Positions 26,252 to 34,932 of a stretch of 50,502 bases of DNA are shown in pieces. Each line of letters opens with the position of its first letter. The first letter of the stretch is position 1. Under the pieces are notes generated by a model. It saw only the letters and a list, made by a program, of their open reading frames with translations. It was not told the origin of the DNA and searched no databases. Both the position numbers and the translations under genes were made by a program. Origin of the DNA: Acinetobacter lwoffii (GTDB lineage Bacteria; Pseudomonadota; Gammaproteobacteria; Pseudomonadales; Moraxellaceae); the NCBI GenBank assembly GCA_013530545.1, contig SPVA01000029.1:1-50502 (forward strand). Direction: 5' to 3'.

Positions 26252-27711
26252 TAGCGAATATAGTGAGTGTTGGTATGTTGGATGTAGTTCGGAAATTCTG
26301 CAATCGAGCCATGGCTTTGTAATAGTGTGGCCAGTGACATCACATATTTGTAAGCATTCAAGGCAGTTTCGGCTCGTAGTCCGCTCAGCATATTTTGTGC
26401 ATCGATGACCTGTATGGCGGTGCCCATATCTTCTTTAAAGGACAATTCTTGGATGCGTAAATTTTCCTGTGCGGCTTTCAAGTTTTGTGCCAGAAGCGCA
26501 TCACTTTGCTGTGCACTGAGTGCTTCGCTATAAGATTTATAAATCAGATTTTCAATTTCCTGCTGGGTGCGTGCAGTGAGAAGTTCTGTGGCAGAGCGTT
26601 TGAGTTCGGCAGCCTGAATATTTTTGTTTTTATCGATCCCGGAAAACAGGTTATAGCGTGCGGCAATCCCGACAATCCAGTTTTCATTTTGATCCAGACT
26701 ATATTCGCCAAAAGCAAAAACATTCGGTTTTTTTGCCGCTTGCTGGGCTTTGACATTGGCTTGAGCCAATTGGGTATCCAGCTGCATTTTTTGAATCAGC
26801 GCAGAGTTCTGACTAAAGGTTTTCAGCAGATGATTTAAGGCCTGTGGCTCGGTTTTATTGACAAATAAAGGCGTCGAAAGTTCGGTGATGCTACTTTCCT
26901 GAAGCAGATTATTGAGCTGGAACAGGGCAGCATTCAAATTGGCCTGCGTATTTTGCTGGCTGCGCTCGGCATTATTGCGTGCCACTTCAAACTGCATGCG
27001 GTGGCCTTTACTGATAAAACCTTGCTGTTCCATCTTTAAGGCATTGCGATAATGCTGCTGCATGGCATTCAGATTAAACAGTGCTGCTGCATGCATTTGC
27101 TTTTGAAGCTGTACATTAAAATAACTTTGAATCAGTTCAAGACGCTGCGTGTCTTGCTGCTGTTTGTTGCTGAGCTGACTACGACCGACCTGAATATTGG
27201 CGATTTCTTTGGCGCTACTTGTCAGCCCACCGGTATAAAGCGGCATCATGACTGAAACCGTCGGGCGAATCACCTGATCATCCAGCACGACATGCGAACT
27301 ATCAGGAATTAAGCCAACTCCATTTTGGATAGGTGGTCTTAAACTATTTTTTAGCGGATCAGCAATAGCACCTAAGTTCAGTTCATCAATTCTATTATTT
27401 ACACCATTGGTTAAGGATTGCTCTAAATTATTTTTTAATGCACCTAAAGGTAAATCGAGTTCATTATGAAAGGCATACGCACGAACATTCAGATCGACTC
27501 GTGGCAGACCTACGCCTTTTACTGCTTCAGCTTCAAGTTTTGAGGCCTGTTCCAGACTTTGATAGGCTTGGCTGCTATAAGAATTTTGCAACAACTGACG
27601 TTCAGCGTCATGAAAGCTGATGCTCTGTGCATGAGTAAAGCTGCCATACATCATCGATGCAAGCAGATTTAAACTCCAGACAAGCTGTCTTTTATTTTTC
27701 TTTAATTTCAT
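26251..27711 (-). CDS. TolC-family outer-membrane efflux protein
   Basis: A 486-residue outer-membrane channel of the TolC/OEP family, with two repeated coiled-coil halves (around 190-290 and 370-450) and the typical IQVIDAQNMLSGLRAE near the end. Starting at ATG 27711 gives a normal signal peptide ending in FTHAQS; an upstream in-frame TTG at 27765 would bury the signal behind 18 extra residues, so I reject it. It is the first gene of the export operon, an uncommon order since TolC genes usually come last. Its stop overlaps the HlyD start. Confidence 0.88.
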   Translation of the reverse strand: MKLKKNKRQLVWSLNLLASMMYGSFTHAQSISFHDAERQLLQNSYSSQAYQSLEQASKLEAEAVKGVGLPRVDLNVRAYAFHNELDLPLGALKNNLEQSLTNGVNNRIDELNLGAIADPLKNSLRPPIQNGVGLIPDSSHVVLDDQVIRPTVSVMMPLYTGGLTSSAKEIANIQVGRSQLSNKQQQDTQRLELIQSYFNVQLQKQMHAAALFNLNAMQQHYRNALKMEQQGFISKGHRMQFEVARNNAERSQQNTQANLNAALFQLNNLLQESSITELSTPLFVNKTEPQALNHLLKTFSQNSALIQKMQLDTQLAQANVKAQQAAKKPNVFAFGEYSLDQNENWIVGIAARYNLFSGIDKNKNIQAAELKRSATELLTARTQQEIENLIYKSYSEALSAQQSDALLAQNLKAAQENLRIQELSFKEDMGTAIQVIDAQNMLSGLRAETALNAYKYVMSLATLLQSHGSIAEFPNYIQHTNTHYIR

Positions 27712-28071
27712 AAAGTCGCTAAACTGATTTAAAGCCGGTAATGTTATCCCGCTAGTATAAATCAAAGGTATGCAGATAGAACTAGTGTAAAGTTATAGTA
27801 TTGTTTCTTTTACATCTGTATTTCAAATACTTATCGGCTGTTTTTAATGGAATATCTAGAATCAAAAAATGGCTTAATCTTGAATATTTTCAATTGTGAG
27901 TGCAAAGATGATAAAAACAGCAGGCTAAAATACTGGTCAATTTATCTTGTGAATCTACATTGATTTTTTGACTCTATCTTGACTCATAGATTGAAATAAT
28001 TTTGTGCAAGACCCTGCCAGATATGGTTAAATGCCATCATTTTATTGTGTTTCACTCTGAAAGGAAAAATC
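27712..28071. promoter_or_regulatory. divergent region between the export operon and serC
   Basis: A 360-base AT-rich gap. Two exact-phase repeats stand out: CTAGTATAAA (27752-27761) and CTAGTGTAAA (27782-27791), 30 bases apart, on the export-operon side; and TTGACTC at 27968-27974 and 27979-27985, 11 bases apart, on the serC side. I could not fix -35/-10 boxes with confidence. No ORF was found. Confidence 0.4.
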
Positions 28072-29151
28072 ATGCGCGCGTACAACTTCTGTGCTGGTCC
28101 TGCTGCATTACCGACTGCCGTACTTGAAAAAGCTCAAGCTGAAATGCTTGACTGGCATGGCAAAGGTCTTTCGATCATGGAAATGAGCCACCGTAGTTCC
28201 GACTATGTTGCCATGGCTGAAAAAGCGGAAGCAGACCTGCGCAAACTCATGAATATTCCTGAGAACTACAAAGTATTGTTCTTGCAGGGTGGGGCATCAC
28301 TACAGTTCTCGGCAATTCCATTGAACCTGCTTGGCAAAAACAACAAAGCAGACTATATCGATACCGGCATCTGGTCTGAAAAAGCCTTGAAAGAAGCGAA
28401 ACGTTATGGCGATATCAATGTTGTAAAAGCAGGTATCCAAATTGATGGCAAATATGCGATCAGTGCACAAAGCGAATGGAATCTTTCTGATGATGCAGCT
28501 TATGTGCATTATGCGGATAATGAAACTATTGGCGGTCTGCAATTTTCTTCAATTCCTGAAACAGACAAGCCATTAGTGTGCGACTATTCATCTAGTATTT
28601 TATCTGCACCATTAGACGTTTCTAAATTTGGTTTGATCTATGCCGGTGCGCAAAAGAATATCGGGCCTGCTGGCTTAACGCTGGTGATCATTCGTGAAGA
28701 TTTACTCGATCAAGCCAAACCAGAAATTCCAAGCATCTTGAAATATTCAGATCAAGCGAAAAATGGCTCAATGGTCAACACACCATCCACTTATGCATGG
28801 TACTTATCTGGTCTGGTATTCGAGTGGTTACTGGAAAATGGCGGCGTAGATGCCATGCACAAAGTGAACCTTGAGAAAGCCAACCTGCTTTATGGTTATA
28901 TCGATCAAAGCGATTTTTATGCGAATCCAATCGCAAAAGCAAACCGTTCGATCATGAACGTACCATTTACCTTGGCCAATGCAGATCTTGAGAAACAGTT
29001 CCTGAAAGAAGCCGAAGCGCAGCATTTATTGAATCTTGCTGGTCACCGTTCGGTTGGCGGTATGCGCGCAAGTATTTATAATGCCGTGCCTTTAGAGGGT
29101 GTGCAGGCATTGGTGAACTTTATGGATGACTTTGCCAAACGCAATGGTTAA
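28072..29151 (+). CDS. serC: phosphoserine aminotransferase SerC
   Basis: SerC converts 3-phosphohydroxypyruvate and glutamate to phosphoserine (serine synthesis) and also acts in pyridoxine synthesis. ATG 28072 follows AAGGAAA and gives the standard start MRAYNFCAGPAALP; an in-frame TTG at 28045 is rejected. The 359-residue protein has the PLP Lys195 in YAGAQKNIGPAG, MSHRSSDY and GGMRASIYNAVP near the end, all family hallmarks. It is monocistronic with a strong terminator. Confidence 0.96.
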   Translation: MRAYNFCAGPAALPTAVLEKAQAEMLDWHGKGLSIMEMSHRSSDYVAMAEKAEADLRKLMNIPENYKVLFLQGGASLQFSAIPLNLLGKNNKADYIDTGIWSEKALKEAKRYGDINVVKAGIQIDGKYAISAQSEWNLSDDAAYVHYADNETIGGLQFSSIPETDKPLVCDYSSSILSAPLDVSKFGLIYAGAQKNIGPAGLTLVIIREDLLDQAKPEIPSILKYSDQAKNGSMVNTPSTYAWYLSGLVFEWLLENGGVDAMHKVNLEKANLLYGYIDQSDFYANPIAKANRSIMNVPFTLANADLEKQFLKEAEAQHLLNLAGHRSVGGMRASIYNAVPLEGVQALVNFMDDFAKRNG

Positions 29152-29162
29152 TTCCTGAAACG

Positions 29163-29192
29163 AAAAAACCCAGCACAGGCTGGGTTTTTTTA
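29163..29192. terminator. intrinsic terminator after serC
   Basis: Perfect 12-bp stem AAAAAACCCAGC (29163-29174) and GCTGGGTTTTTT (29179-29190) around ACAG. It also lies after the stop of the small minus-strand ORF at 29207 and has T-rich flanks for that direction as well. Confidence 0.9.
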
Positions 29193-29206
29193 TGAATGCA
29201 ATAATT

Positions 29207-29347
29207 TTAGAAAATAAAAGTATGCAGGATGAATCCGCAGATCAGCATCCCCAACATGAAAAAAAGGCAGGACATCATATCAATATTATAGCGGGAGCTA
29301 AGATGATGCTCGACCTGTTGTAATGTTTCTTCTTGCACGATTTTCAT
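29207..29347 (-). CDS. probable 46-residue single-helix membrane protein
   Basis: A short minus-strand frame from ATG 29347 to TAA 29207. The first 23 residues are polar and helical (MKIVQEETLQQVEHHLSSRY), followed by one strong membrane helix rich in Met, Leu and Cys (SCLFFMLGMLICGFIL) and a short tail. The layout is that of a tail-anchored or type II small membrane protein. It is convergent with serC and shares its bidirectional terminator. The Shine-Dalgarno upstream is weak, which lowers confidence. The family is unknown. Confidence 0.45.
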   Translation of the reverse strand: MKIVQEETLQQVEHHLSSRYNIDMMSCLFFMLGMLICGFILHTFIF

Positions 29348-29686
29348 AGATATTTATTGTCCGATCTATTTATCGTTAATACTAATTTGTTGTGAGTATT
29401 TTTATCATAAAAAATTGATTAAATAAAGTACATTTTTGATTAAAGAGCATAAATTTTAATTTTATTTAAATATTAGATTTGCATGACATCTGATTATTTA
29501 TATGAGAAATCAAATGCTTATTTTTACAAGATTTTTAAGGTTATTTTAAATATTTAAAATGAATTCATTTGAATTTAAAAATGTGGATAACTTGGTTTTT
29601 AATGAATTTAAATAGATTATTAAGCCAGAAAATATGTATAAAAAATAATCAAAAATTAAAATGACAAATAAGGATATAGATGGATT
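29348..29686. other. very AT-rich gene-free stretch
   Basis: About 340 bases with strikingly high A+T, many TTTAAAT and ATTTAAA runs and no frame that looks coding. It may contain the promoter of the 46-residue ORF. I see no clear repeat, tRNA or mobile-element end. Confidence 0.5.
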
Positions 29687-29722
29687 AAAAGAAGATACCC
29701 ATCAAAATGAATATCTTCTTTT
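29687..29722 (-). terminator. intrinsic terminator after the 312-residue unknown gene
   Basis: Perfect stem AAAAGAAGATA (29687-29697) with TATCTTCTTTT (29712-29722), 14-base loop, followed on the minus strand by TTTT before AATCC. It lies 11 bases past the stop at 29734. Confidence 0.6.
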
Positions 29723-29733
29723 TCTGTTTGAAC

Positions 29734-30672
29734 TTAGGCCGCTTTTCTATAAATATTGGCCTGAATCCACAAGTTGCCACGAATATACTGGCCAATCTGG
29801 AAGTCTCTGTACTGGTCATTCCGCGTTGCAATCCGGATCAAGGTCGCAGGCTGGCCTTCATCATGAATGAGGGGGACATCATAAAGGGTATAGTCCTGAC
29901 CCATAAACTGCATAGTCGTTTTACCGACAATATTGCCCTGGAACCAGGCTTCATCTTCCTGACCCATGGTTTCGCCGTATAGATAAGCTACCATTTTAGA
30001 AAAATCTACGGTTACAGGTTCTTTATCTTCTTCGCACTGCGGCTGCCAGGCATCAATCTGTTCCTGCAAATTATCCGGTGCTACACCATTATTGGCAGCC
30101 AGAATATCATTCAAGGCACGGTGGTGCTTGATCGAAGCCGGATCATCAACCACCAGATGCTCATGATCTGCGACCGCTTCAAGTTCATAGGCCCAGCCAT
30201 TCAGATTTACCACATAGGACTGGTCTTTTTCATAGTGCGGGTGATTGACGCTATACAGGCTATCGAAAGCGTAAATAATATTATTAGCACCCAGATTCAG
30301 GCGCAATACAGCCTGAGTATTGGATTTACAGCTAATAATCCGGTCAATCGTGGCTTTCACCTGATAAGGACTGTCAAAGCACGGAAATGCAGTTTTTACT
30401 ACTTGAGGTTTGTTGTTTTCGACGGCAATCACTTGACTCAACTGTACCGCAGCTTTGCTCGGTCCCTGAATCAGCCAGGTCTCTGCATCCATATCACATT
30501 CTTGTGTACAAAGGCCCATCGGCATGATTGGTTCATCAAGAGCTTTGCCTAACCACTGTGGAACATCTGTGCCAGGGTTGTCGGTGAGCAAGGTCCAATG
30601 TTCGACATGACTACCGAAATTTTGATCATCAATGGTGATGATCTCTGGGCTATTCTGATTTTTCATATGCAC
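29734..30672 (-). CDS. hypothetical protein, unrecognised
   Basis: A 312-residue soluble acidic protein without signal peptide or membrane helix. It contains several Cys residues (LCTQECDMD, FPCFDSPYQ, IISCKSN, WQPQCEED) and an aromatic C-terminus (IGQYIRGNLWIQANIYRK). The pattern of short beta-like segments (GNIVGKTTMQFMGQDYTLYDVPLI) could be an OB- or beta-barrel-like domain, but no family is recognised. ATG 30672 is the likely start; a second Met follows two codons later. It stands alone, flanked by a 229-base gap and a very AT-rich region, with its own terminator. Confidence 0.65.
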   Translation of the reverse strand: MHMKNQNSPEIITIDDQNFGSHVEHWTLLTDNPGTDVPQWLGKALDEPIMPMGLCTQECDMDAETWLIQGPSKAAVQLSQVIAVENNKPQVVKTAFPCFDSPYQVKATIDRIISCKSNTQAVLRLNLGANNIIYAFDSLYSVNHPHYEKDQSYVVNLNGWAYELEAVADHEHLVVDDPASIKHHRALNDILAANNGVAPDNLQEQIDAWQPQCEEDKEPVTVDFSKMVAYLYGETMGQEDEAWFQGNIVGKTTMQFMGQDYTLYDVPLIHDEGQPATLIRIATRNDQYRDFQIGQYIRGNLWIQANIYRKAA

Positions 30673-30901
30673 AATTGATCTTGGATGATGTATTTATAGT
30701 TAATCGAGGGTCATTGCGATTTTTCAAGTCAATCGAATGAATTTTAAAATTAAAATGCCAGTCAAATGAAGTCAAATTTTTTTCTTGTGTGAATCACGCC
30801 AGTTTTACCGGGCACATACTTTTTAAAATATTGATGACAGATGCAATGAAAATGGAGCGATTTAATCATCAACCTGATCGTCTCAATTTGCTAGAATAAC
30901 C

Positions 30902-31402
30902 ATGATTAATACCTTAATGGGAAGCCCTGTGTTGCCATTCAAACTTTGGGTCGATGCCGATGCATTGCCCCGTATTCTGCGAGATGTGATTATTCGTGCT
31001 TCGGATCGCTATCAGCTAGAAGTCACTTTTGTTGCCAACCAACCAGTCGGAATAACTCCTTCGATCAGAATTAATTCAATTCAGGTGATGAGTGGGGCGG
31101 ATGCTGCAGATAAAGAAATTATTCTGCGCATGAAAGAGCATGATATTGTCATGACCCAAGATATTCCCTTGGCTGCGGAAGTCATTGAAAAAGGCGGGAT
31201 TGCGATTCATCCCCGTGGTGAAATTTATACTACAGCCAATGTCAAAGCGCGCTTACATCTGCGTGATTTTATGGACAGCTTACGCGGAGCGGGCGTGCAA
31301 ACGGGCGGTCCGCCACCGATTTCAGAACGGGATAAACGCGAATTTTCCAGCGCACTCGATCAGACCATCCAAAAACAAAAACGTAAAACTTCCGCGCTTT
31401 AA
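30902..31402 (+). CDS. YaiI/YqxD family protein (DUF188)
   Basis: A 166-residue protein of the conserved UPF0178/YaiI family, a PIN-like fold of unknown function. Marks are [15 protein letters not shown] near the N-terminus, the central [18 protein letters not shown] with conserved Asp, and [21 protein letters not shown] then GGPPPIS. The conserved acidic residues would fit a metal-dependent nuclease-like site, but this is inference. The start at 30902 or five codons later are both possible. It is followed 21 bases later by an EamA transporter, probably in one transcript. Confidence 0.88.
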   Translation: MINTLMGSPVLPFKLWVDADALPRILRDVIIRASDRYQLEVTFVANQPVGITPSIRINSIQVMSGADAADKEIILRMKEHDIVMTQDIPLAAEVIEKGGIAIHPRGEIYTTANVKARLHLRDFMDSLRGAGVQTGGPPPISERDKREFSSALDQTIQKQKRKTSAL

Positions 31403-31423
31403 GCCTTATTCAGAGTGACTCGC

Positions 31424-32338
31424 ATGCCCACACAAACCAATATGATTGCCACCTATCTTTTATTGGTTTTTATCTGGGCGACGACACCGCTAGCTATTGT
31501 CTGGAGTGTGACGGATTTGCATCCGCTCTGGGCTTTGGCATTGCGTTTCTTTTTGGCTTTGCCTTTTGCATTTGCCTTGTTGTGGCTATTTAAAACCCGT
31601 TTTCCCTTAGATAAATTATCCATGCACAGTTACCTGGCTGGCGCATGCAGTTTTATCGGCTCACAGATTTTCACTTATCTGGCCACGGATTATCTGAGTT
31701 CAGGCGTTATTGCCCTGATGTTCGGACTGGCGCCGATTATTACCGGTTTAATTGGCCGTTTTGTATTTCAGCTTAAGCTCTATCCTTCGCAGTGGGGTGG
31801 TATGGCGATTGCCTTGCTGGGTCTGGGCATTATCTGTGTCGGTGGCAAAGATCAGCATATTCAGCCGATTGGCATAGGCCTGATGTTGCTCAGTGTTTTT
31901 ATTTACTGTGTTTCGATGTTCTGGGTGAAAAAAGTTAATGCACCTCTCGAACCTATGGCACAAGCGGCCGGTTCTATTGCTGTTTCAGCGGTCATGGCCT
32001 GTACCATGTTGCTATTTATCTGGCAATTTGCACCGACCCAGATTCCGCAGGCTAAATCGCTGATTGGACTCAGTTATGCTGTAATCATGGCTTCCCTGAT
32101 TGCGATGTTCTGTTATTTTAAACTGGTGCAGAAAATCAAGGCGACCACTTTGTCATTGACCACCGTATTGACGCCGATGCTGGCCTTATTTGTCGGGGTG
32201 ATTCTGAATGATGAAAAATTATCGGGTGGAGCAGTCTTTGGCGTCGTTATCTTACTGGCTGGTTTGTTGTTATATTTTTCCAGAGAAATTAAAGCGAGCT
32301 ATAACGCTCGCCTTTCATCACCCAGCAGCACTGACTAA
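31424..32338 (+). CDS. EamA/DMT-family transporter
   Basis: A 304-residue inner-membrane protein with ten predicted helices in two EamA repeats (about 8-140 and 150-290), the drug/metabolite transporter layout. The N-terminal half has the familiar WATTPLAIVWSV and LALRFFLALPF. I start at ATG 31424 rather than the in-frame GTG at 31415. Substrates of this family range from amino acids to drugs and cannot be predicted here. It is convergent with the PilZ gene; their ends are nine bases apart. Confidence 0.85.
   Translation: MPTQTNMIATYLLLVFIWATTPLAIVWSVTDLHPLWALALRFFLALPFAFALLWLFKTRFPLDKLSMHSYLAGACSFIGSQIFTYLATDYLSSGVIALMFGLAPIITGLIGRFVFQLKLYPSQWGGMAIALLGLGIICVGGKDQHIQPIGIGLMLLSVFIYCVSMFWVKKVNAPLEPMAQAAGSIAVSAVMACTMLLFIWQFAPTQIPQAKSLIGLSYAVIMASLIAMFCYFKLVQKIKATTLSLTTVLTPMLALFVGVILNDEKLSGGAVFGVVILLAGLLLYFSREIKASYNARLSSPSSTD
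32294..32311 (-). terminator. possible terminator of the PilZ gene inside the EamA 3' end
   Basis: Stem GCGAGC (32294-32299) with GCTCGC (32306-32311). On the minus strand it is followed by TTTAATTT, suggesting termination of the PilZ transcript within the converging coding sequence. Confidence 0.35.
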
Positions 32339-32347
32339 AGCAGTAAT

Positions 32348-32911
32348 TTAAACAAAGTGAGCCTTGACGCATTCACCCAGTTTGACCCGGTCTTGGGGAT
32401 GCATGGTAATAAAATATGCACCAGTCCGATATTTGCCATTTTCTTCTTCGCGACTGTAGGCCACCTGAGCGGTTGCTGCAATATGGAAGAAATTTTCCGG
32501 ATGACTCAAAGTCACGTGCAGATAGGTGCCTTCAGCGATAGGGCGCTCATTAAAGAAACTAAAACCGGTTTCTGAAAAGTTCACTTGCTCTGGTACAGGT
32601 AACATGCTTTGTACAATTGCGTCATACAAAGAACCGGTAATAAGGTTTAACTTTTGATTAAATAAGGATAAGATTCGAGCAATTTGTTGATCTTTTTCAG
32701 ATAATTGTTCTAATTCGTAGTTAACCGCATGATCAAATTGATCTAGTTCTGCAAGTAGTAGAAAATAGCGGGGCAAGACGAAGTTAGGATCGTAAGGATC
32801 ATTCAAGGCAACATCATCGGAAATAATCTGATAATTAATTCGTAAGGCAGCATCGATTCGAGACATGACGCGTCTTTCCGTAAATCCGTTTGGATGCTGT
32901 ACATTTTCCAT
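32348..32911 (-). CDS. PilZ-domain protein
   Basis: A 187-residue cytoplasmic protein. An N-terminal RRVMSR-like basic motif near residue 13 and NFSETGFSFF near residue 111 correspond to the two c-di-GMP-binding signatures of PilZ domains (RxxxR and [D/N]xSxxG); the C-terminal half (from about 105) forms the beta-barrel, while the middle 30-95 is a helical insert (FLLLAELDQFDHAVNYELEQ). It may act as a c-di-GMP receptor for motility or surface behaviour. The two motifs are far apart in sequence, so ligand binding is not certain. It is divergent from the lolC/E gene with 20-26 bases between start codons. Confidence 0.7.
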   Translation of the reverse strand: MENVQHPNGFTERRVMSRIDAALRINYQIISDDVALNDPYDPNFVLPRYFLLLAELDQFDHAVNYELEQLSEKDQQIARILSLFNQKLNLITGSLYDAIVQSMLPVPEQVNFSETGFSFFNERPIAEGTYLHVTLSHPENFFHIAATAQVAYSREEENGKYRTGAYFITMHPQDRVKLGECVKAHFV

Positions 32912-32937
32912 AATTTATTACCTCGGACTAGATGGTT

Positions 32938-34173
32938 ATGTTCAAACCAATCTCGCTGTATATAGGGTTGAAATATACTCGCGCACGGCGTAGTAACCAC
33001 TTCATTTCTTTTATCGCGTTGGTCTCAATGATCGGCCTCACACTCGGTGTGGCAGTCCTCATTACAGTGTTGTCTGTGATGAATGGTTTTGACCGAGAGT
33101 TAAAGAATCGTGTCTTAGGAATGATACCTCAAGCGACTGTTTCCTCAACACAAATTTTAACAAATTGGCCAGAACTTGCAAAGCAAATTGAAGGGCATGA
33201 GCATGTTCAGGGAGTCGCACCTTTTACTCAATTACAAGGCATGCTGACCGCACAGGGTCAGGTCGCCGGCATTATGGTCAGCGGGATTGAACCCGAGTAT
33301 GAGAAAAAAGTTTCAATTATACAAAACCATATGGTTGAGGGCAGTATCGACAGCCTGAAAAAAGGTGAATTTGGTATTGTTTTGGGCAAGCAAATGACCG
33401 ATGCCATGGGTGTGGGTTTAAATGACAATATTACTCTGGTTTTGCCAGAAGCCACCCCATCACCAGCTGGTGTCGTCCCGCGTTTCAAGCGTTTTAAAGT
33501 GGTGGGAATCTTCAGTATTGGTGCTGAAGTTGACTCGATGATGGGTTATATCGCTTTAAATGATGCCTCGACCTTGCTGCGTCTACCGGATGGTGCGCAG
33601 GGTGTGCGTATGAAGCTGGATGATATTTTCCTGGCACCACAAGTGTCTCAGGAAATTGTGCGTGATTTGCCGGGGAATTTCTATGCTTCGGACTGGACTT
33701 ATACCCATGGTAATCTGTTCAGCGCGATTCAGATGGAAAAAGCCATGGTCAGCCTGCTTTTATTCCTGATCGTTCTAGTCGCGGCATTTAATATTGTGTC
33801 TTCACTGGTGATGGTGGTGACGGATAAAAAATCGGACATTGCCATTTTAAGGACTTTGGGGGCTTCACCTGCCACCATTACCAAAATCTTTATGGTGCAA
33901 GGTACCGTGATTGGGGTGATTGGAACTTGTGCAGGGGCCATCCTCGGGATTATTGCGGCAACCAGTATCAGTAGCTTTATTGGCTGGCTCAACAATACTT
34001 TAGGCCTGAATATGTTTGATGCCTATTTTATTAACTACTTACCTTCGTATCTGCGCTGGCAGGATGTCTTGGTGATTGTAGGCTTGTCACTGGCCCTTAG
34101 TTTTGTCGCGACAATTTATCCGGCTTTACGTGCAGCAAAAATTCAACCGGCAGAGGCTTTGCGTTATGAGTAA
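32938..34173 (+). CDS. LolC/LolE-family lipoprotein-releasing permease
   Basis: A 411-residue inner-membrane subunit of the LolCDE complex, which releases outer-membrane lipoproteins from the inner membrane to LolA. It has helix 1 at about 22-48, a large periplasmic domain to about 265, and three C-terminal helices of the FtsX/MacB type, ending in PALRAAKIQPAEALRYE. ATG 32938 (start FKPISLYIGLKYTRAR) matches family N-termini better than the ATG two codons upstream. Only one such permease is present, so the complex here is probably a LolF-type homodimer with LolD. Its stop overlaps the lolD start. Confidence 0.88.
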   Translation: MFKPISLYIGLKYTRARRSNHFISFIALVSMIGLTLGVAVLITVLSVMNGFDRELKNRVLGMIPQATVSSTQILTNWPELAKQIEGHEHVQGVAPFTQLQGMLTAQGQVAGIMVSGIEPEYEKKVSIIQNHMVEGSIDSLKKGEFGIVLGKQMTDAMGVGLNDNITLVLPEATPSPAGVVPRFKRFKVVGIFSIGAEVDSMMGYIALNDASTLLRLPDGAQGVRMKLDDIFLAPQVSQEIVRDLPGNFYASDWTYTHGNLFSAIQMEKAMVSLLLFLIVLVAAFNIVSSLVMVVTDKKSDIAILRTLGASPATITKIFMVQGTVIGVIGTCAGAILGIIAATSISSFIGWLNNTLGLNMFDAYFINYLPSYLRWQDVLVIVGLSLALSFVATIYPALRAAKIQPAEALRYE

Positions 34174-34849
34174 TCTGATTTTAGATGCCCAGAATATTCA
34201 CAAATCCTTTACCGATGGCAAGGCCACTGTCGATGTGATTCGTGGCTTGTCGCTACAGGTAAAAGCGGGTGAATTTGTCTCTATTGTCGGTTCAAGTGGT
34301 TCAGGTAAAAGTACCTTATTACATGTTCTGGGCGGGTTGGATCGTCCGACTTCGGGTCAGGTCATGGTGAATGGCCGCCGTTTTGATACCTTGTCTGAAG
34401 CAGAACGCGGTTATGTGCGGAATGAGCATTTGGGCTTTGTTTATCAGTTTCATCACCTGTTGCCAGAATTTACGGCACTGGAAAATGTGGCCATGCCGCT
34501 GATGTTACGCGACAACATGAAGTTTAAGGAAGCCAAACAGCAGGCCGAATATTTGCTGGAACGTGTTGGTCTTTCGCATCGTCTGACTCACAAGCCGGGT
34601 GAATTATCCGGAGGTGAGCGTCAGCGTGTAGCTTTGGCGCGTGCAGTGGTCGGTAAACCTAAACTGATGATGGCCGATGAACCGACCGGAAATCTAGACC
34701 GCAAGACTGCAGCAAAGATTTTTGAACTGCTGACCGAATTACAACGTGAGTTCAATATGGCGATGCTGATTGTGACGCATGATGAACAGCTGGCCCATGC
34801 TGCAGACCGGATTTTACATATGCAGGATGGTCTCTGGATTGAACCATAA
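34166..34849 (+). CDS. lolD: lipoprotein-releasing ATP-binding protein LolD
   Basis: The ATPase of the Lol lipoprotein-sorting ABC complex. Beginning at ATG 34166, which overlaps the permease stop by eight bases, the protein has 227 residues, normal for LolD; longer upstream readings are rejected. Walker A GSSGSGKST (42-50), Q-loop VYQFHHLLPEFTALENVAMP (the family-specific segment that docks LolC/E), signature LSGGERQR (147-154), Walker B LMMADEP and the H-loop THDEQ are all intact. It is cotranscribed with the permease gene. Confidence 0.93.
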   Translation: MSNLILDAQNIHKSFTDGKATVDVIRGLSLQVKAGEFVSIVGSSGSGKSTLLHVLGGLDRPTSGQVMVNGRRFDTLSEAERGYVRNEHLGFVYQFHHLLPEFTALENVAMPLMLRDNMKFKEAKQQAEYLLERVGLSHRLTHKPGELSGGERQRVALARAVVGKPKLMMADEPTGNLDRKTAAKIFELLTELQREFNMAMLIVTHDEQLAHAADRILHMQDGLWIEP

Positions 34850-34875
34850 ATAACGAGAATATTCGCATTTGATTG

Positions 34876-34900
34876 AAGCTCACTCCGGTGGGCTTTATTA
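34876..34900 (+). terminator. probable weak terminator after lolD
   Basis: Stem AAGCTCAC (34876-34883) with GTGGGCTT (34888-34895), loop TCCG, one G-U pair, then TTATTATT. It lies between lolD and comEC. Confidence 0.45.
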
Positions 34901-34932
34901 TTGGGCAAAATAATAATAAAGAATAAGATTCA

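Noticed and set aside
27712..27765. Longer TTG start for the TolC-family gene
   Set aside because: It would put 18 residues ahead of a normal signal peptide.
29661..29870. A 69-codon plus-strand frame starting before the 312-residue gene's end
   Set aside because: Its first part is the terminator hairpin of the minus-strand gene and the rest is antisense to it.
30121..30552. A 143-codon plus-strand open frame
   Set aside because: It is a shadow inside the 312-residue minus-strand gene, without RBS or known motif.
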